Shown in pieces: positions 1-10,999 of a DNA stretch of 64,000 nt. The stretch spans positions 45,733,366 to 45,797,365 of the forward strand of contig NC_088777.1 of assembly GCF_954871325.1 (NCBI RefSeq). Direction: 5' to 3'. Position numbers and translations under genes: made by a program. This DNA comes from Gordionus sp. m RMFG-2023 (Eukaryota; Nematomorpha; Gordioida; Chordodea; Parachordodidae). The notes under the pieces are model-generated. The model saw nothing but the letters and a program-made list of their open reading frames with translations. It ran no database searches and was not told the DNA's origin. The first letter of the stretch is position 1; each line of letters opens with the position of its first letter.

Positions 1-2683
1 TTCTTCTACCCAATTGATTTAAGAACTTTAGGGATTGGGGACCGGGGTTTCCAAGGACGCTAAAAATTAGGGGAATAAATATAAAAGAGTTAGGGAGGAA
101 TCTATATTTATTAAACTTATTGGTTTCTTGTAGTTCCAAGGGGTCGGTATTTCCGTTAGCCGGAAAGGAGGTAACACAAGAGACGTCCCAGACAAGTCTT
201 TTGCCGCCGTGTCAAGACATTAAAGACATGCCGTCAGGGCGCTTACCGTCAGCATTTAGAAGACCCAATGGCTCCAAGCTATTGGGGAAACCGGCCGAAA
301 TCAAGGCTTTGCCGATTAACCTATTAAGGTTGTCGTGCCTCAGGAAACGGCCACTGACTTTGAGGCACGAGAAACAATGTCTAGAGAAAGGATCAACCTG
401 TTTGTGACAGGCGGCACAGGTGTCCACAGAAGGGATAAGGCAACCAAGCCTATGGCCAATGGCAGTTTGAAACTCATCGTCTGTGAGTAACGTTTCCTTT
501 TTACCACTCGGAATCGCGTCTAGCCATTCATGGCCGTTAGAGATTTTTTTTGCGTTTCTGAGCAGTTGAAGGTTAGTTAGCTCAGGATACATACAAAGTT
601 TTTCAAACGAGCATTGAAGTATAGGGACCAGGAAGCTCTTTAGATGGCAGGAAATTGGCTGCTCGGAGCCTTGGGTGATTAGAGTAAGCCACTCTTGTTT
701 AGCTGAAGATAGAAGGGGATCGTCCAACTCGATAAGCGAGGAAATAGAATCGGCGAAGGATATTCGAGATGAAAGAAAACACGCAATTGCCATAAAGAAG
801 GGGGGTAACAATCCCAGTCCACCCTGGTAAGCGGGCATAGAGGCGAGGGACCAATTGAAATCGGAAAAATTTAAGCCTAAAAGGGATTCGATAAAATGTT
901 TAAATTTTAATTCGAAGACCTTAAGGAGAGTATTGTACTGGAAAACGGGGGAAGATTTAAATAAATGTAAGAATTTAGGTAGAAAAAGACATTTTTTGGT
1001 GAGAAAGAAGAACTGATGCTTGGGGAGATGAGGAAGATTCTTGAGTGAATTGGAAAGGGAATGGATCAAATCGTCAAAAGTTTTTTGACAAAAGGAGGTT
1101 GAAAAACCAATAGGGGAACCTAAAAGACAGAGTTCCTCGTGCGGAATGATTGTAAAATCTAAGGGAGGAATAAAATCCTTATTGTTGAGGGAGGAAATTT
1201 CACACTTTTTCCTATTTAGGGAAAGACCAATTTTCAAAGCTTCCATTTCAACGTACTCTATGGCCGACATAACATTGGATAAAGAACCGCCAAAAGAGCC
1301 ATCGTCGAGATACCATAAATTAAGGTCTAATTGGAAATTAGTCTTTAAATTTTTGATCAAATCATGAATCCCTATAGTAAAGAGCAGGGGGCCTAGAGGA
1401 TCACCTTGCTGTATCCCCTCTTCGGAGGATATGGAAAATTCCCCGAATTTGAGTAACGAAGGGAATCCATAACAGGAATTAAGGAAATTCCCATATTTTG
1501 GGAAATGGTGTAAAAAAGATGGTAAGAATGCCCTCCTATGGATGGTGTTGAAGGCATTTCTGAAGTCTAACTTGCAGAAAACCTTATCGGCCTCAGTATT
1601 TATAAAAATACGCGCAACATGTGAGGCCACTTCACACCCACCTCTCACTCCAAATCCTAACTGTGAAGGAAATAAGAAGGAACTAGCCTTAGGCCGAATC
1701 CTATTTACGATAGCCTTGGCGACTAAGAGACGAAAGAATGACCCTATGGCTATGGGTCTAACGCCGCCATCCGGTTTGGTCAAGGAGACAAGACGGGCGC
1801 CAAAAATAATAGGACGAATGCAAAGGGGAACTTCGCGTACGAGGATATTATTGCACAGTTCGGTTAATGCTTTCAACAAAGGGTCAATGAAGCCACTATC
1901 AGGGCATTGAATTAACTCCACAAAGAAACCAGGTCTGAAGCCGTCCAACCCCCCTGTCGTCCCTTTTTTAAAGGACTTTAAGCACTTAAGTACTTCGTCA
2001 CAGGTAAAGGGAATAGGGGAGGAGGCATGCGGGTGGATGTTAAAAGGGGACGCTCGTGGATGTTTTTCAAGAAGTTGTTTAAATATGGTAACGTTGAAAG
2101 GTGAAATAGAGTCATCGGAAGACAATATTCGGGCCGCACCGCTAATATCTCCAAGATCTAATTTTTCGGAGATCAATTTGTGACGGAAGGAGTTGGGGTT
2201 TAAAGCGTACGAAGGAGAAAATTCATCGATAATTGTATTTCCAAAATTGGAAACTCTTTCCTTAATTAAGGCAGATAAGTTATTTATTTTATTTTTGGGT
2301 TTAACTAGGACTCGAAAACAAAAACTAACCAGGTCTAACCATAAGGGTAGAGAGGAGAAATCCGAATTCAAATTATTTATAAGTGACATGAGGAACCTAG
2401 AGATAGACTCTCGAGCGGCTATAGGGATCCTAGAAAGAACAGGGGGCTTATGCGAATTAAGGAATAAATCAACAGAGCTTAAGGAACATGGTGGAATGGG
2501 GTCATACGAGTGAGGAGCGTTAATTAAAGGATCTGGGCCGTAAGAGAGGGGAAATTTTCCAGAATTGTGGCACGCGGGTGAATCATGTTTCCTAAACACG
2601 CCATTTAAATTAAGCGAAACTATTTTTAAGCATACTTGACAACAAGAGTTAACCATGAGATGGCTTTGAAAGGGAGAAAACAC
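1..2683 (-). mobile_element. LINE-A: non-LTR retrotransposon, REL-endonuclease type, cut by window edge
   Basis: A LINE reading right to left. Its coding frame starts at 2683 and is open to 212. The same frame stays recognisable through 211-1, past a TGA at 212-214, with residues typical of this family (LVWDVSC, then LGNPGPQSLKFLNQLGRR). The C-terminus and 3' UTR therefore lie beyond the left edge. The order of parts (N-terminal zinc finger, RT, CCHC finger, KRPDG region) is that of LINEs carrying a restriction-enzyme-like endonuclease, as in the R2, R4 and NeSL groups. Three more decayed fragments of the same lineage occur near 21, 26 and 30 kb. The long open frame suggests a fairly young copy. 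Confidence 0.85.
212..2683 (-). CDS. LINE-A polyprotein: zinc finger, reverse transcriptase, CCHC, start of endonuclease
   Basis: This 823-residue frame would nick target DNA and copy LINE RNA by target-primed reverse transcription. Visible parts: a CCHC-like finger at residues 15-39 (CQVC, then H and C); RT at about 290-530 with LTKPDGGVRPIAIG (301-314), the catalytic motif KLDFRNAFN (371-379), GIQQGDPLGP (423-432) and the active site YLDD (458-461). A second CCHC finger lies at about 756-773, followed by KRPDG (814-818), the start of the PD-type nuclease region. The first Met (2683) is used; a second Met ten codons in also precedes the finger. A TGA at 212-214 stands where relatives in this window have a Trp codon (PWGK, LWALGK). 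It looks like a nonsense change in an otherwise open copy, because the actin gene here uses TGG for Trp. Confidence 0.85.
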   Translation of the reverse strand: MFSPFQSHLMVNSCCQVCLKIVSLNLNGVFRKHDSPACHNSGKFPLSYGPDPLINAPHSYDPIPPCSLSSVDLFLNSHKPPVLSRIPIAARESISRFLMSLINNLNSDFSSLPLWLDLVSFCFRVLVKPKNKINNLSALIKERVSNFGNTIIDEFSPSYALNPNSFRHKLISEKLDLGDISGAARILSSDDSISPFNVTIFKQLLEKHPRASPFNIHPHASSPIPFTCDEVLKCLKSFKKGTTGGLDGFRPGFFVELIQCPDSGFIDPLLKALTELCNNILVREVPLCIRPIIFGARLVSLTKPDGGVRPIAIGSFFRLLVAKAIVNRIRPKASSFLFPSQLGFGVRGGCEVASHVARIFINTEADKVFCKLDFRNAFNTIHRRAFLPSFLHHFPKYGNFLNSCYGFPSLLKFGEFSISSEEGIQQGDPLGPLLFTIGIHDLIKNLKTNFQLDLNLWYLDDGSFGGSLSNVMSAIEYVEMEALKIGLSLNRKKCEISSLNNKDFIPPLDFTIIPHEELCLLGSPIGFSTSFCQKTFDDLIHSLSNSLKNLPHLPKHQFFFLTKKCLFLPKFLHLFKSSPVFQYNTLLKVFELKFKHFIESLLGLNFSDFNWSLASMPAYQGGLGLLPPFFMAIACFLSSRISFADSISSLIELDDPLLSSAKQEWLTLITQGSEQPISCHLKSFLVPILQCSFEKLCMYPELTNLQLLRNAKKISNGHEWLDAIPSGKKETLLTDDEFQTAIGHRLGCLIPSVDTCAACHKQVDPFSRHCFSCLKVSGRFLRHDNLNRLIGKALISAGFPNSLEPLGLLNADGKRPDGMSLMS

Positions 2684-3301
2684 AAAAAAAAAATATATAT
2701 TAACGGATATAATTTTGATTGGAAGAAAAAAAAAAAAGATGAAATGGGGAAAAAAAAAATCAAAATTGGGAAGAGAGGAATACCTGATCTATCCTTTCAG
2801 AAGTATTATCGAGATTAGAGGGGTTGGTAAATTTGAAAAAAAAATAATAATAAATAAACAATAATATTTATAAAATAAGACTAGGTACATAAAGTATAAA
2901 AAGTATTATTACAAACAAAAAAAAAAGGGGGGAGGGGGTATAAACAAGAAAAAAGGAGGAAAGAAAAAATCAAAAATTGAAAGAAAAAAGAAAGATTATG
3001 AACAATCGAAATTAGGAGGGTTGGTAAATTTAAAATAATAATAAATTAGATGCATTGGCAAATAAAAAAAATAATCGAAAATAATGGTAAACCAAGAAAT
3101 GCAAAAAAAAAAAATTAAACTTTGTCGGGGAAATCTTTAGGGTGTGGAGATGTAAAACGAATTCAAACTTAAGGAAATTTTTCTACGGCCGCAAAATAGG
3201 GAAATCTTAAGGTTGTCTTAGAACTATTCGTTACACAAAAGAAGTTAAGCGCTTCTACTATTTGAAAAAGAAAGTTTTGATAGGACAAGCCTCCCTCAAT
3301 A
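2684..3301. other. A-rich non-coding stretch upstream of LINE-A
   Basis: No gene is seen. Long A-runs and purine-rich blocks (2680-2790, 2910-2990) make up most of it. It probably belongs to the LINE-A 5' UTR, because it lies between the ORF and a pair of direct repeats. That assignment is inference. Confidence 0.4.
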
Positions 3302-3980
3302 GTGCTTTCAGCGAATGTTGATATGTAGTTGGAAGAGCGATAATTGATTATTTCGAATATGTTGGCATAATATTATATCATCTTTGAAGAGTGTAGATAA
3401 TTATATTTTAGAAATCGACATTTTAATTGGACAAGATGTCTTTTTTTTGGGAGAATTGAAAAGTGACGATATTTTCCGTGAATGGAGAGAACATTATCTA
3501 CGACCTTATATAAGAAATTGTTGGAGAAAATCATCGTAGGAAAGAATAGTCAATTTCGATAACTATGACCGGGCATTAGTATAGGCTCAGGGAATAAGAA
3601 AATCCAGAAAATATAAAAACCGGAAGAGGAGATATGCTCAAAAATAAATAAAATATTGTTTTTTTTTATTGCTCGAAAATTGTGCTTTCCGCGAATGTTG
3701 ATAAGTAGTTGGAAGAGCAATAATTGATTATTTCGAATATGTTGGTATAATATTATATAATCTTTGAAGAGTGTAGATTATTATATTTTAGAAATCGACA
3801 TTTTAATTGGACAAGATGTCTTCTTTTTTTTTGGGAGAATTGAAAAGGGACGATATTTTCCGTGAATGGAGAGGACATTATCTACGACCTTATATAAGAA
3901 ATTGTTGGAGAAAATCATCCTAGGAAAGAATAGTCAATTTCGATAACTATGATCGGGCATTAGTAGAGGCTCAGGGAATA
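3302..3980. repeat. Two ~297-bp direct repeats upstream of LINE-A
   Basis: Unit 1 is 3302-3596 and unit 2 is 3682-3980. They align almost base for base: both begin GTGCTTTC(A/C)GCGAATGTTG and both end AGGCTCAGGGAATA. They are separated by an 85-bp A/T-rich spacer. Several LINE families carry tandem promoter monomers in the 5' UTR, and these lie 5' of the LINE-A ORF on its coding strand, so that role is possible. It is not shown by the sequence. Confidence 0.85.
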
Positions 3981-4621
3981 TATTATATCTAAATCTAAAA
4001 ATATATATAGAAACCTCAAAAATACTGTCAAGATAAGATACTTTTTATAAAATTTTTATAAATACATATACCACATTTGTATTTACATTAATGAGTATAG
4101 TTATTTATATAAAATCATCAATTATAAAAAGTCTAGTTTACAAATAAAAAGTTTACGGTTGAGTCCAAAGTTTCTATAAAGAAAATAATTGTTTTGAGAT
4201 GAAGACAAATTTACAAAAAATTAGAAAATTTAATTTTTTAAGATAAAGAGCAAGTATACTTATTTTTGTTGAATAAAAAAAACTTTTACAAGAATTTTAT
4301 ATTTATATCATTTTATATTATAAAATATATAATCATATTCTTTCGTAAGTGAAATCGTCATTTTTGCTGTATAGAAAGTAAACATATTAAATTTTTTTAA
4401 AAATGCTCCATCCTGCGGTAGTAATTTTGTTACTTTATTTTTTTATTATATATTATTATAATAAAAATTATTTAATTTATATATTCTGCATTCATTAAAA
4501 TATGAATTTTTAAAAAATAAAAAATTATTTTTATATATCTATTATAAAAAATGTATAATTGCAACATTAGGTTAAATAAACATCATAAACCTAAAAATAA
4601 ATATATAATTCTATATTGGTA
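3981..4621. other. AT-rich stretch without recognisable features
   Basis: Very AT-rich, no ORF of note, no RNA gene seen. It ends where the left arm of a long inverted repeat begins. Confidence 0.5.
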
Positions 4622-4684
4622 AGAGGCTTAAAGTGATAAGTATATATATTTATGCGAAAATTAAGTATAAAAGGGAAAGGAAAT
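4622..4684 (+). repeat. Left arm of long inverted repeat, part 1 (interrupted by element 1)
   Basis: From AGAGGCTTAAAGTGATA at 4622 this matches the reverse complement of ~13820-13881. The arm continues after element 1 at 11754. The partner arm holds an uninterrupted, single-copy version of the insertion site (one GAAAT), so it works as an empty-site control for the element 1 insertion. Confidence 0.85.
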
Positions 4685-5053
4685 TATAAAATTCGTCTTA
4701 TTCCTCCTATATTGAAATACTATAAAATTTCTATATTATATACTTTTCTATTTTTTTTAAAAACAATCAAACAACTTTTACTTTTTATTTCTTTTTTCTT
4801 CAATCAATAACATATATCGAAAAAATTTTATAATAAAAAAACATCATCGTTTGTTTTTCTTTCCACGCTTATATATTTGTTTTTTACCAATTCATCCTTT
4901 ACTTATTATTATTTATTTTTTTCCTTTTACACGTCAATTATCTTTTTTCTTTGTTTAATATTGTTTATTCACGTATTTTTTTATATTATTTATTCACGTA
5001 TATTACGCTATTATCTTCCTCTCGTACTAAGTTTAATGCTTGTTCCCTTAACA
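4685..5053 (-). repeat. 3' LTR of element 1
   Basis: 369 bp, starting TGTTAAGGGAAC on the minus strand directly after the polypurine tract, ending ...GAATTTTATA next to GAAAT. Nearly identical to 11385-11753. Confidence 0.95.
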
Positions 5054-5076
5054 CGCCCCCTTCAACAAGGATGATC

Positions 5077-5796
5077 CTACGCCCCCTCCTCCCAGAGGTT
5101 ACCCCATTCCGCATCCTCTACCATCACATCCAACCATTCTCCAAGCTCCTCAGCATCGTCCAATACGGCCACTAAATCCCTCCATTCTTCGGTTCCCATC
5201 ACTTCTTGACCCGTTCCTGTACGCTCGGCTGCCTCTGCTGCCGGATTATCCTCTCCTTCCGTTATACCGCTTCCCTCTGTCCCCTCGTTTGCGCCTTCAA
5301 TTGTCAAATCAACGATGGGCCATTCCACGCTAACGGTTGGCCGCTGTTCACGCTGCTCCTCTTCCTTTCTCCTTGTTCCCACAATTTCTGCGACCAGCCT
5401 TGATTCACTTCGTCTCATCGTTTCCCGGACTTCGGCGCCCTGTCCGTATTCCTCGCTCGTTCCTTGCTCTTGCTCCGCGCTTTGCCCCAAAACGACTGCT
5501 ATCTGCCGCGTAGGCACTTCCTCTACTGCTGGGAGCACCGTCCGCCATTCTCTATTTCCCCCCGTCCTCTGCCAATTCCAAGGGCAGCTATATTGAATAT
5601 GCCCTCGCTCTTGACACCAATAGCACCGTCTATCGTCCCGCATTCGTCTCATCGTACTGCGCCCGCTTCTCCATCTATTCCCCCTACTCCCTCGCCCTGT
5701 TCCTCGGGATCGCATCCTGAATACTATTTCATAGTCCCCGTAAATCGAGCTTCTGGACAAACTCCGAGCGTGATTAGGATTCATTTGATTATTCAC
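5077..5796 (-). CDS. Extra ORF of element 1: basic, zinc-knuckle protein with acidic tail
   Basis: A 239-residue frame between pol and the 3' LTR, on the coding strand of element 1. Residues ~27-57 are Arg/Gly-rich. A CCHC knuckle follows (CYWCQERGHIQYSC, about 58-71), and the C-terminal half is strongly acidic, ending ELGEWLDVMVEDAEWGNLW. There is no signal peptide or membrane segment, so it is not an envelope gene. A knuckle plus RGG-like stretch suggests RNA or single-stranded nucleic acid binding. I do not recognise a family. It could be an accessory nucleocapsid-like protein or a displaced gag piece. Confidence 0.6.
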   Translation of the reverse strand: MNNQMNPNHARSLSRSSIYGDYEIVFRMRSRGTGRGSRGNRWRSGRSTMRRMRDDRRCYWCQERGHIQYSCPWNWQRTGGNREWRTVLPAVEEVPTRQIAVVLGQSAEQEQGTSEEYGQGAEVRETMRRSESRLVAEIVGTRRKEEEQREQRPTVSVEWPIVDLTIEGANEGTEGSGITEGEDNPAAEAAERTGTGQEVMGTEEWRDLVAVLDDAEELGEWLDVMVEDAEWGNLWEEGA

Positions 5797-6554
5797 CTAA
5801 ACATATTCTATATTATATACTTTTCTAAAATACATACTCCTTACGGAATTCCCCACATCAAAGTAATCACTAATTTTATTTAATTTACACACAAAAAAAT
5901 TATAATAAATTTTTTCCTTTACAAAAAAAAAATTTCTAAAAAAAAATTTTCTCCCTCCCCTATTTCTTTTCTTTTGGCCCACTGCCTCCTAAGCCTATGC
6001 TTTGCACGCCGAGTAATTAATTATCTTTTCATCAAATAATTTGGGACGGTGCCCCTTTCCCATCTCTAACATCCCCAAATCTCCTTTCCAATAATATGCT
6101 TCCCAACACATATCGTTCCAACTCTTTTGACATTTTACTTATCACAAGACAAAAATTAATTACATCTGTTACCAAAACAAATTTTTACATCATTATATAT
6201 ATTTTTTCTTTTATTTTCATTATACGCGATTTAATTGGGAAATGGCATACAGTCAAATACAGTTAATATAAAGTACAAATTGAAAATAAATCGTTGGGAT
6301 ACTATGGGAATATAAGAATAGCAAATGATACATTTGTAATTTGTTATAAACCCTGTAGGCAAAAATGACCGGTAATATAGGGTCCATTTTTTTATTATTT
6401 GAAGAGATTAATTCAGAAATTCCAAGAAAAGTTACGTTTCAGGTTATATATGTCCTTTTATTCTTGCAATTATTATTACCTTTCTTCTTCTATATACTAC
6501 TCTCCACAATTTTACATACGTGACTTCTTTTTCCCCTTCCCCTATCGACCCGAT
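5797..6554 (-). other. Non-coding spacer of element 1 between pol and extra ORF
   Basis: No coding signal is seen. It repeats a short LTR-like string (CTATATTATATACTTTTC at ~5811) and is AT-rich. Confidence 0.4.
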
Positions 6555-6569
6555 CTAAGTCCTTTGATC

Positions 6570-7270
6570 TGACCTAAGCCTTCCGGGGTCCATTCCTCTC
6601 TTTAACTGATCCCCGTGCCTCATTCCTTCTCTCCCGTCCGAGAACCGTATCCTATGCAATTTGTTCCCCACCTTTTCTACGACCACACCGGATTCCCATT
6701 TCTGGTTACCCCCAAAAATTCTTGCCCAAACCGTTTGTCCCACCCCAAATTTATACACGTTATTCCCCGAATCCATATCTGGGGGTATCTCTTGGATGAT
6801 ACGGAGGTGCTAAGACATGTTTTACCCCGGTTTCCGTGCAAAATTTTTCAAATTGTCTACTCACAAAAGCGGGACCGCCGTCGGACACGATTGTCCTTGC
6901 TACTCCAAAACGAGCCCATAAATTCTTTAAAGTCTTTATTACAATTTGCGTAGTTAGTCCCCTTACTGCCTCGTACTCTACCCATTTGGAGTATGCATCT
7001 ACCACAATTAAATAGATTTGCCCCTCGAAGTCAAAGAAGTCGATGTGGATACGTTCCCACGGCTGTGTAGTCTTGGGCCATACACTTTTCTTGTCTCTGT
7101 GAGGCATACTCGCCCAGAGGTTACACATTTCACAGCTTCGGCTTATGTCCTCAATCTCTTTGTTTATTCCTGGCCACCATACATATTCTCGGCCCCATTG
7201 CTTCATTTTCTCGACTCCCTGATGCCCTGCATGAATCATTGCCAAGACTGAATCTCTCAATTTAAATGGT
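6570..7270 (-). other. Element 1 integrase region
   Basis: Part of pol. An HHCC zinc-binding region (HAGHQG, then CEMC) precedes the catalytic core, with WERIHIDFFDFEGQIYLIVV and IVSDGGPAF marking the two Asp motifs and PPYHP after them. A C-terminal barrel (VGQTVWARIFGG, then RHGDQLKRG) lies near 6570-6750; it resembles the K02A2.6-like gypsy group common in animal genomes. The part would join element cDNA to host DNA. I see no chromodomain. Confidence 0.85.
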
Positions 7271-7659
7271 ACTATACCCCTACTTCCCCGTACCACACAG
7301 TCATCCACTATAGCTAATTCCTTTTCGATGTATTTAAAAACTTTATCTCCGTCGCTCCAAGGTTTTCGCCCCTTTATACACGCCTTAATTCGAGTCAATT
7401 CACGATCCTTTAGAGTTGCCCTTTTAAGTTCTGCCCAAGTTACCGGTCCTCCCTTGGCTATTTTGACCATTGCTCTAATTAGTCCTTGCTCCTTTCCCTC
7501 CTCTATATCCTCTTGAGCCATTTCATATCCTTCTTCTCCAGCTCCACACCTGGAAAGAATATCCGGTAAACAGTTTTCCTTTCCCCGTCGATATTTCAAT
7601 TGTACATCAAAACTTCCCACAAGTAAGAGCCATCTCTGTAATCTGGGCTACAGCATCAG

Positions 7660-8830
7660 TTCTTTATTTTCTTTTTTGAACAGGTGTACTAACGGCTTGT
7701 GGTCTGTATATATCACGAATCTACGCCCAATCAAATAACGGCATTTTGTCAGTCCAAATATAACAGCCAATGCCTCCTTTTCAATCACAGAATATCTTGT
7801 CTCCGCGGCTCTGAATATTCTCGAGAAAAACAGAACAGGTTTTTCCATCCCATCGATATAATGCAGTAACGCGCCACCTACTCCTTTAATCGATGCATCT
7901 ACCGCCAACACCACCTCCAACTCGTTGTTAAAACACATAAGAATGGGCTCCCTTCTAATTCTAGCTTTCAATTCTGCAAATGCATTCTCTTGTTCTTCCT
8001 TCCAATCAAATTTTTCACCCTTCTTTAGCAAGGTATATAATGGCGCAGCTATTTGAGCGAATCCTTCTACGAATCGGTGGTAGTAATTTACCATTCCCAA
8101 AAAAGCCTGAACCTCAATTTTATTATGCGGCCTCAACATATTCTCGATTCCCGTCATATTTTTATCCAACGGTCTAACCTCTTTTCCCGTTATTTTATGT
8201 CCCAAATATACGACTTCCGTCACTCCTAACACGCTTTTTTCGGCACTGGCCCGCAAACCTTTCTCTTTAATTCTTCGGAATACCTCCTTCAATCTTTGCT
8301 CATGCTGTTCCGGAGTTCGCCCTATTACCAATACGTCATCCATATAATAGCATACGCCTTCCATCCCTTGAAAAACCGCAGCCATAGTCCTCTGAAATAT
8401 CGGAGCCGATACACTTAATCCGAACGGTAACCTACAAAACGCAAATAACCCCTTGGGAGTAGTAATAGTTAACAACTTTCTTACTTCTGCTTTTACCCGC
8501 AATTGCAAGTACGCGTTGGAAAAATCCACTTTTGAAAGATATATACTCCCTTTCAAATTCGCTAAAATTTCTTCAATTCTCGGTAAGGGATATTTAACTT
8601 CTACGACCCAGGGATTTAGAGTCACTCGAAAATCAGCGCACAAGCATAGTTGACCATTAGCTTTTTTCACAGACACTAACGGCGTTGCCCATTCACTATA
8701 TTCGACAGCACATACGATGCCTTTCTGTACCCATTTATCCAATTCCATTTCGACATCCTTCCTCCATTCAAACGGTACTCGCCTCAAAGCACAAAACTTT
8801 GGTACACATCCCTCTTTTAATTTGATATCT
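7660..8830 (-). other. Element 1 reverse transcriptase and RNase H region
   Basis: RT signatures: YSEWATPLV, CADFRVTLN, YPLPRIEEIL, VDFSNAYLQL, FCRLPFGLSVSAPIFQRTM and the active site YYMDD near 8340. RNase H follows with LAVDASIKGVGGALLHY, then YSVIEKEALAVIFGLTKCR and YTDHKPLVHLF. These are standard Ty3/gypsy pol motifs. Confidence 0.93.
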
Positions 8831-9169
8831 ACTTCGTAATCTTTTAAACAGCCCAACTCTTCGTCAAAAATTTCTTGATAATCATCCTCTAATTTTCTTA
8901 CTCCCTCTCTCATCCTGATTACTTCCAACTCTCCTTCCCGATTCCCACATGCCGTGTTTTGGCTCGGATTCTCCTTTGGCATTTCTTTTTTTATTCTAAC
9001 TTCCTGATTATCCTGCAACTTCCCTTTCTTTCCCTTATCGGTTGTCTCTTGGATCCTCCCCTCCCTGTGTCTGTCATTTTCCTTACTCGCATACCCATAA
9101 CTTCCCACCTCTAATTCTCCCTCGTAACTCCTCTTTCCCCCTCCCTTACAATTATTCCTTTCCGCCCCT

Positions 9170-9440
9170 ACTTCCCCCTTGGAATAATACGCCTCTATTT
9201 CTCCCTTAGAATTATTCCCCTTAGAATAATGCGCCTCTATTTTTCCCTTAGACTTATTTCCCTTAGAATTATACGCCCTTATTTCCCCCTTGTAATTATT
9301 CCCTATTTCCTCCTTGTAATTATTCCCTATTTCCCCCTTATAATTATCCCCTATTTTCCCCTTATGATTATGCGCCCTTATTTCCCCCTTAAACTTATTT
9401 GCCCCAATCCCTCTTATAAAATTATTCCTTTCCATTTCCC
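9170..9440 (-). repeat. In-frame tandem repeat between protease and RT of element 1
   Basis: The DNA repeats short units such as CCCTTATAATTATTCCCTATTT, about 25-33 bp. The protein on the minus strand is a run of KGEI-x(3-6) units (for example KGEIGNNYKEEIGNNYKGEI), rich in Lys, Gly, Asn and Tyr. The whole stretch stays in frame, so the linker has expanded by codon-multiple steps. Confidence 0.8.
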
Positions 9441-9789
9441 TTTCCCAATCTCCGCTTACCCCTCCACTATGATTATCTCTTCTGATTACCTCATTCCTAA
9501 ACTTTACTCCCTGACCTCCGTCCCTAATTTCTCCCCTCATTTCCTCAACTCCTTCCCGCTCCCAATTGAACATGTTCTCAATTCCAGGCAATACTTCTAC
9601 GTCCTCATATGTCCTCCTCCCATCTGTATCATCACTCACCATCGGTACGAATACTCCCCACCATGCAAAAACCCCCCAAAAACTGTACCATGGACCAATC
9701 CGGGTGATCCAATCCCACCCCAATACCGCTTCTACTCTCCTATTAATAATCCATAAGTCTAACACCTATATCCCTCCTTCCGTCATTGC

Positions 9790-9990
9790 TTCTATTTCCA
9801 CTCTTCCCATTACTGTTATTTGCGACCCATCGAATTGTCGTATTCTCAAGCCTTCATTTGCTATCATTCCATCGGGCCAAATACTCCTATATCTCGTATA
9901 ACTCATTACTGAAATAGCTGCTCCCGTGTCAAATAGCATAGGTACCCTATTTCCATTGAAGTCTATTATTACCCTAGGACAAGGATCATG
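9790..9990 (-). other. Element 1 aspartic protease region
   Basis: A retropepsin-type active-site motif, MLFDTGAAISVMS, lies near 9905-9945, with DFNGNRVP just before it and GLRIRQFDGSQI after it. It lies between the knuckle region and RT, as in gypsy elements. Confidence 0.85.
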
Positions 9991-10116
9991 TATTACCTCG
10001 TCTTGTATCATCCTTACATTCCCAACTATATTGATTTGTCTTCGTGAATTCATTTTGTTTGTTTCCCATAACCAACTCTCTTGGCCCCGTGTATTATTTT
10101 TTTTACCATCATATAG

Positions 10117-10860
10117 TCACAAATTAGCACAATCTCTTGCCACATGTCCCCTTTCTCGACATCGAAAACATTCCACGGTTTGATCTTCAATTCCCTCCGG
10201 CAATACTCCTTTTCCCTCAACTCTGGCATCCTCAATGGTTCGCACAGCTGAAGTATTAGTTCCCATTACTCTCTGGGGAAAACCTCCTCGAGTATTATAA
10301 TTTCCCGTGTTACATTCTTCCTTCTTGTGACCAAATCTTCCGCAACCTGCGCATCGTAATTTCTCTTGTTTTCCTGGACAATAAGGGGCTATATGACCAA
10401 ATCTACCACATTCGAAACACTTTGCCTCCCTACAATCTCTGACCATATGTCCTTGCCTTCCACAATTATAACAATTCATTCTTCCCCTCACTCTCGAATC
10501 AAAACTGGGTCTTATTTCCCCTCTACGTCCCTGAGAATCCTCTCTAGGTCCCCTATAAGGTCCCAACCTTTTATCACTATATACCTCCCTCCCCTCAGGC
10601 CTACTTATTAATTTATCCACTTCACTCTCTGTCCATCCATTAATTAATTCTTGAACCGGCAACCATGTTACCTTTCCCATAACATCCTCCTCTCCATTAT
10701 GCCCCTCTATTGTTAATGTCTGGCCCTTTATTCTCACGCTACGACTCTTTTTGACTCTTCTACCCCAAATCAAACTACACATCCAAATCCCTAATATGAA
10801 GAGTGCTCCCACAATATTATATTGTAATTCCCAACATTTCATAAACTTAAAAGTTTTCAT
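10117..10860 (-). other. Element 1 gag-like region with four zinc knuckles
   Basis: Four CCHC knuckles are visible: CYNCGRQGHMVRDC, CFECGRFGHIAPYC, CAGCGRFGHKKEEC and CFRCRERGHVARDC. Upstream there is a short N-terminal part with one hydrophobic segment (NIVGALFILGIWMCSLIWG). Only the nucleocapsid-like half of a typical gag is recognisable; I do not see a capsid domain by eye. Confidence 0.8.
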
Positions 10861-10999
10861 TTTCTCTCTACAAAAAGTTAACTAACACTTTTAATATAAA
10901 GAGTTTAACAATTTGCAACGTTAATAAATAAAATACTATGAGAATTGTAAACAAACCAAAGATGCAGCTATACATATATCTTGTATGCCGTACAAAAAT

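Noticed and set aside
212-214. TGA read as Trp (altered genetic code)
   Set aside because: The actin gene uses TGG for its conserved Trp codons and TGA does not recur as a sense codon, so a simple nonsense change in LINE-A is more likely.
5077-5796. Envelope gene in element 1
   Set aside because: No signal peptide, membrane segment or Cys-rich ectodomain. It is a basic zinc-knuckle frame.
9229-9901. Plus-strand open frames opposite element 1 protease and RT linker
   Set aside because: They mirror the repeat-rich pol linker on the other strand and show no domain.
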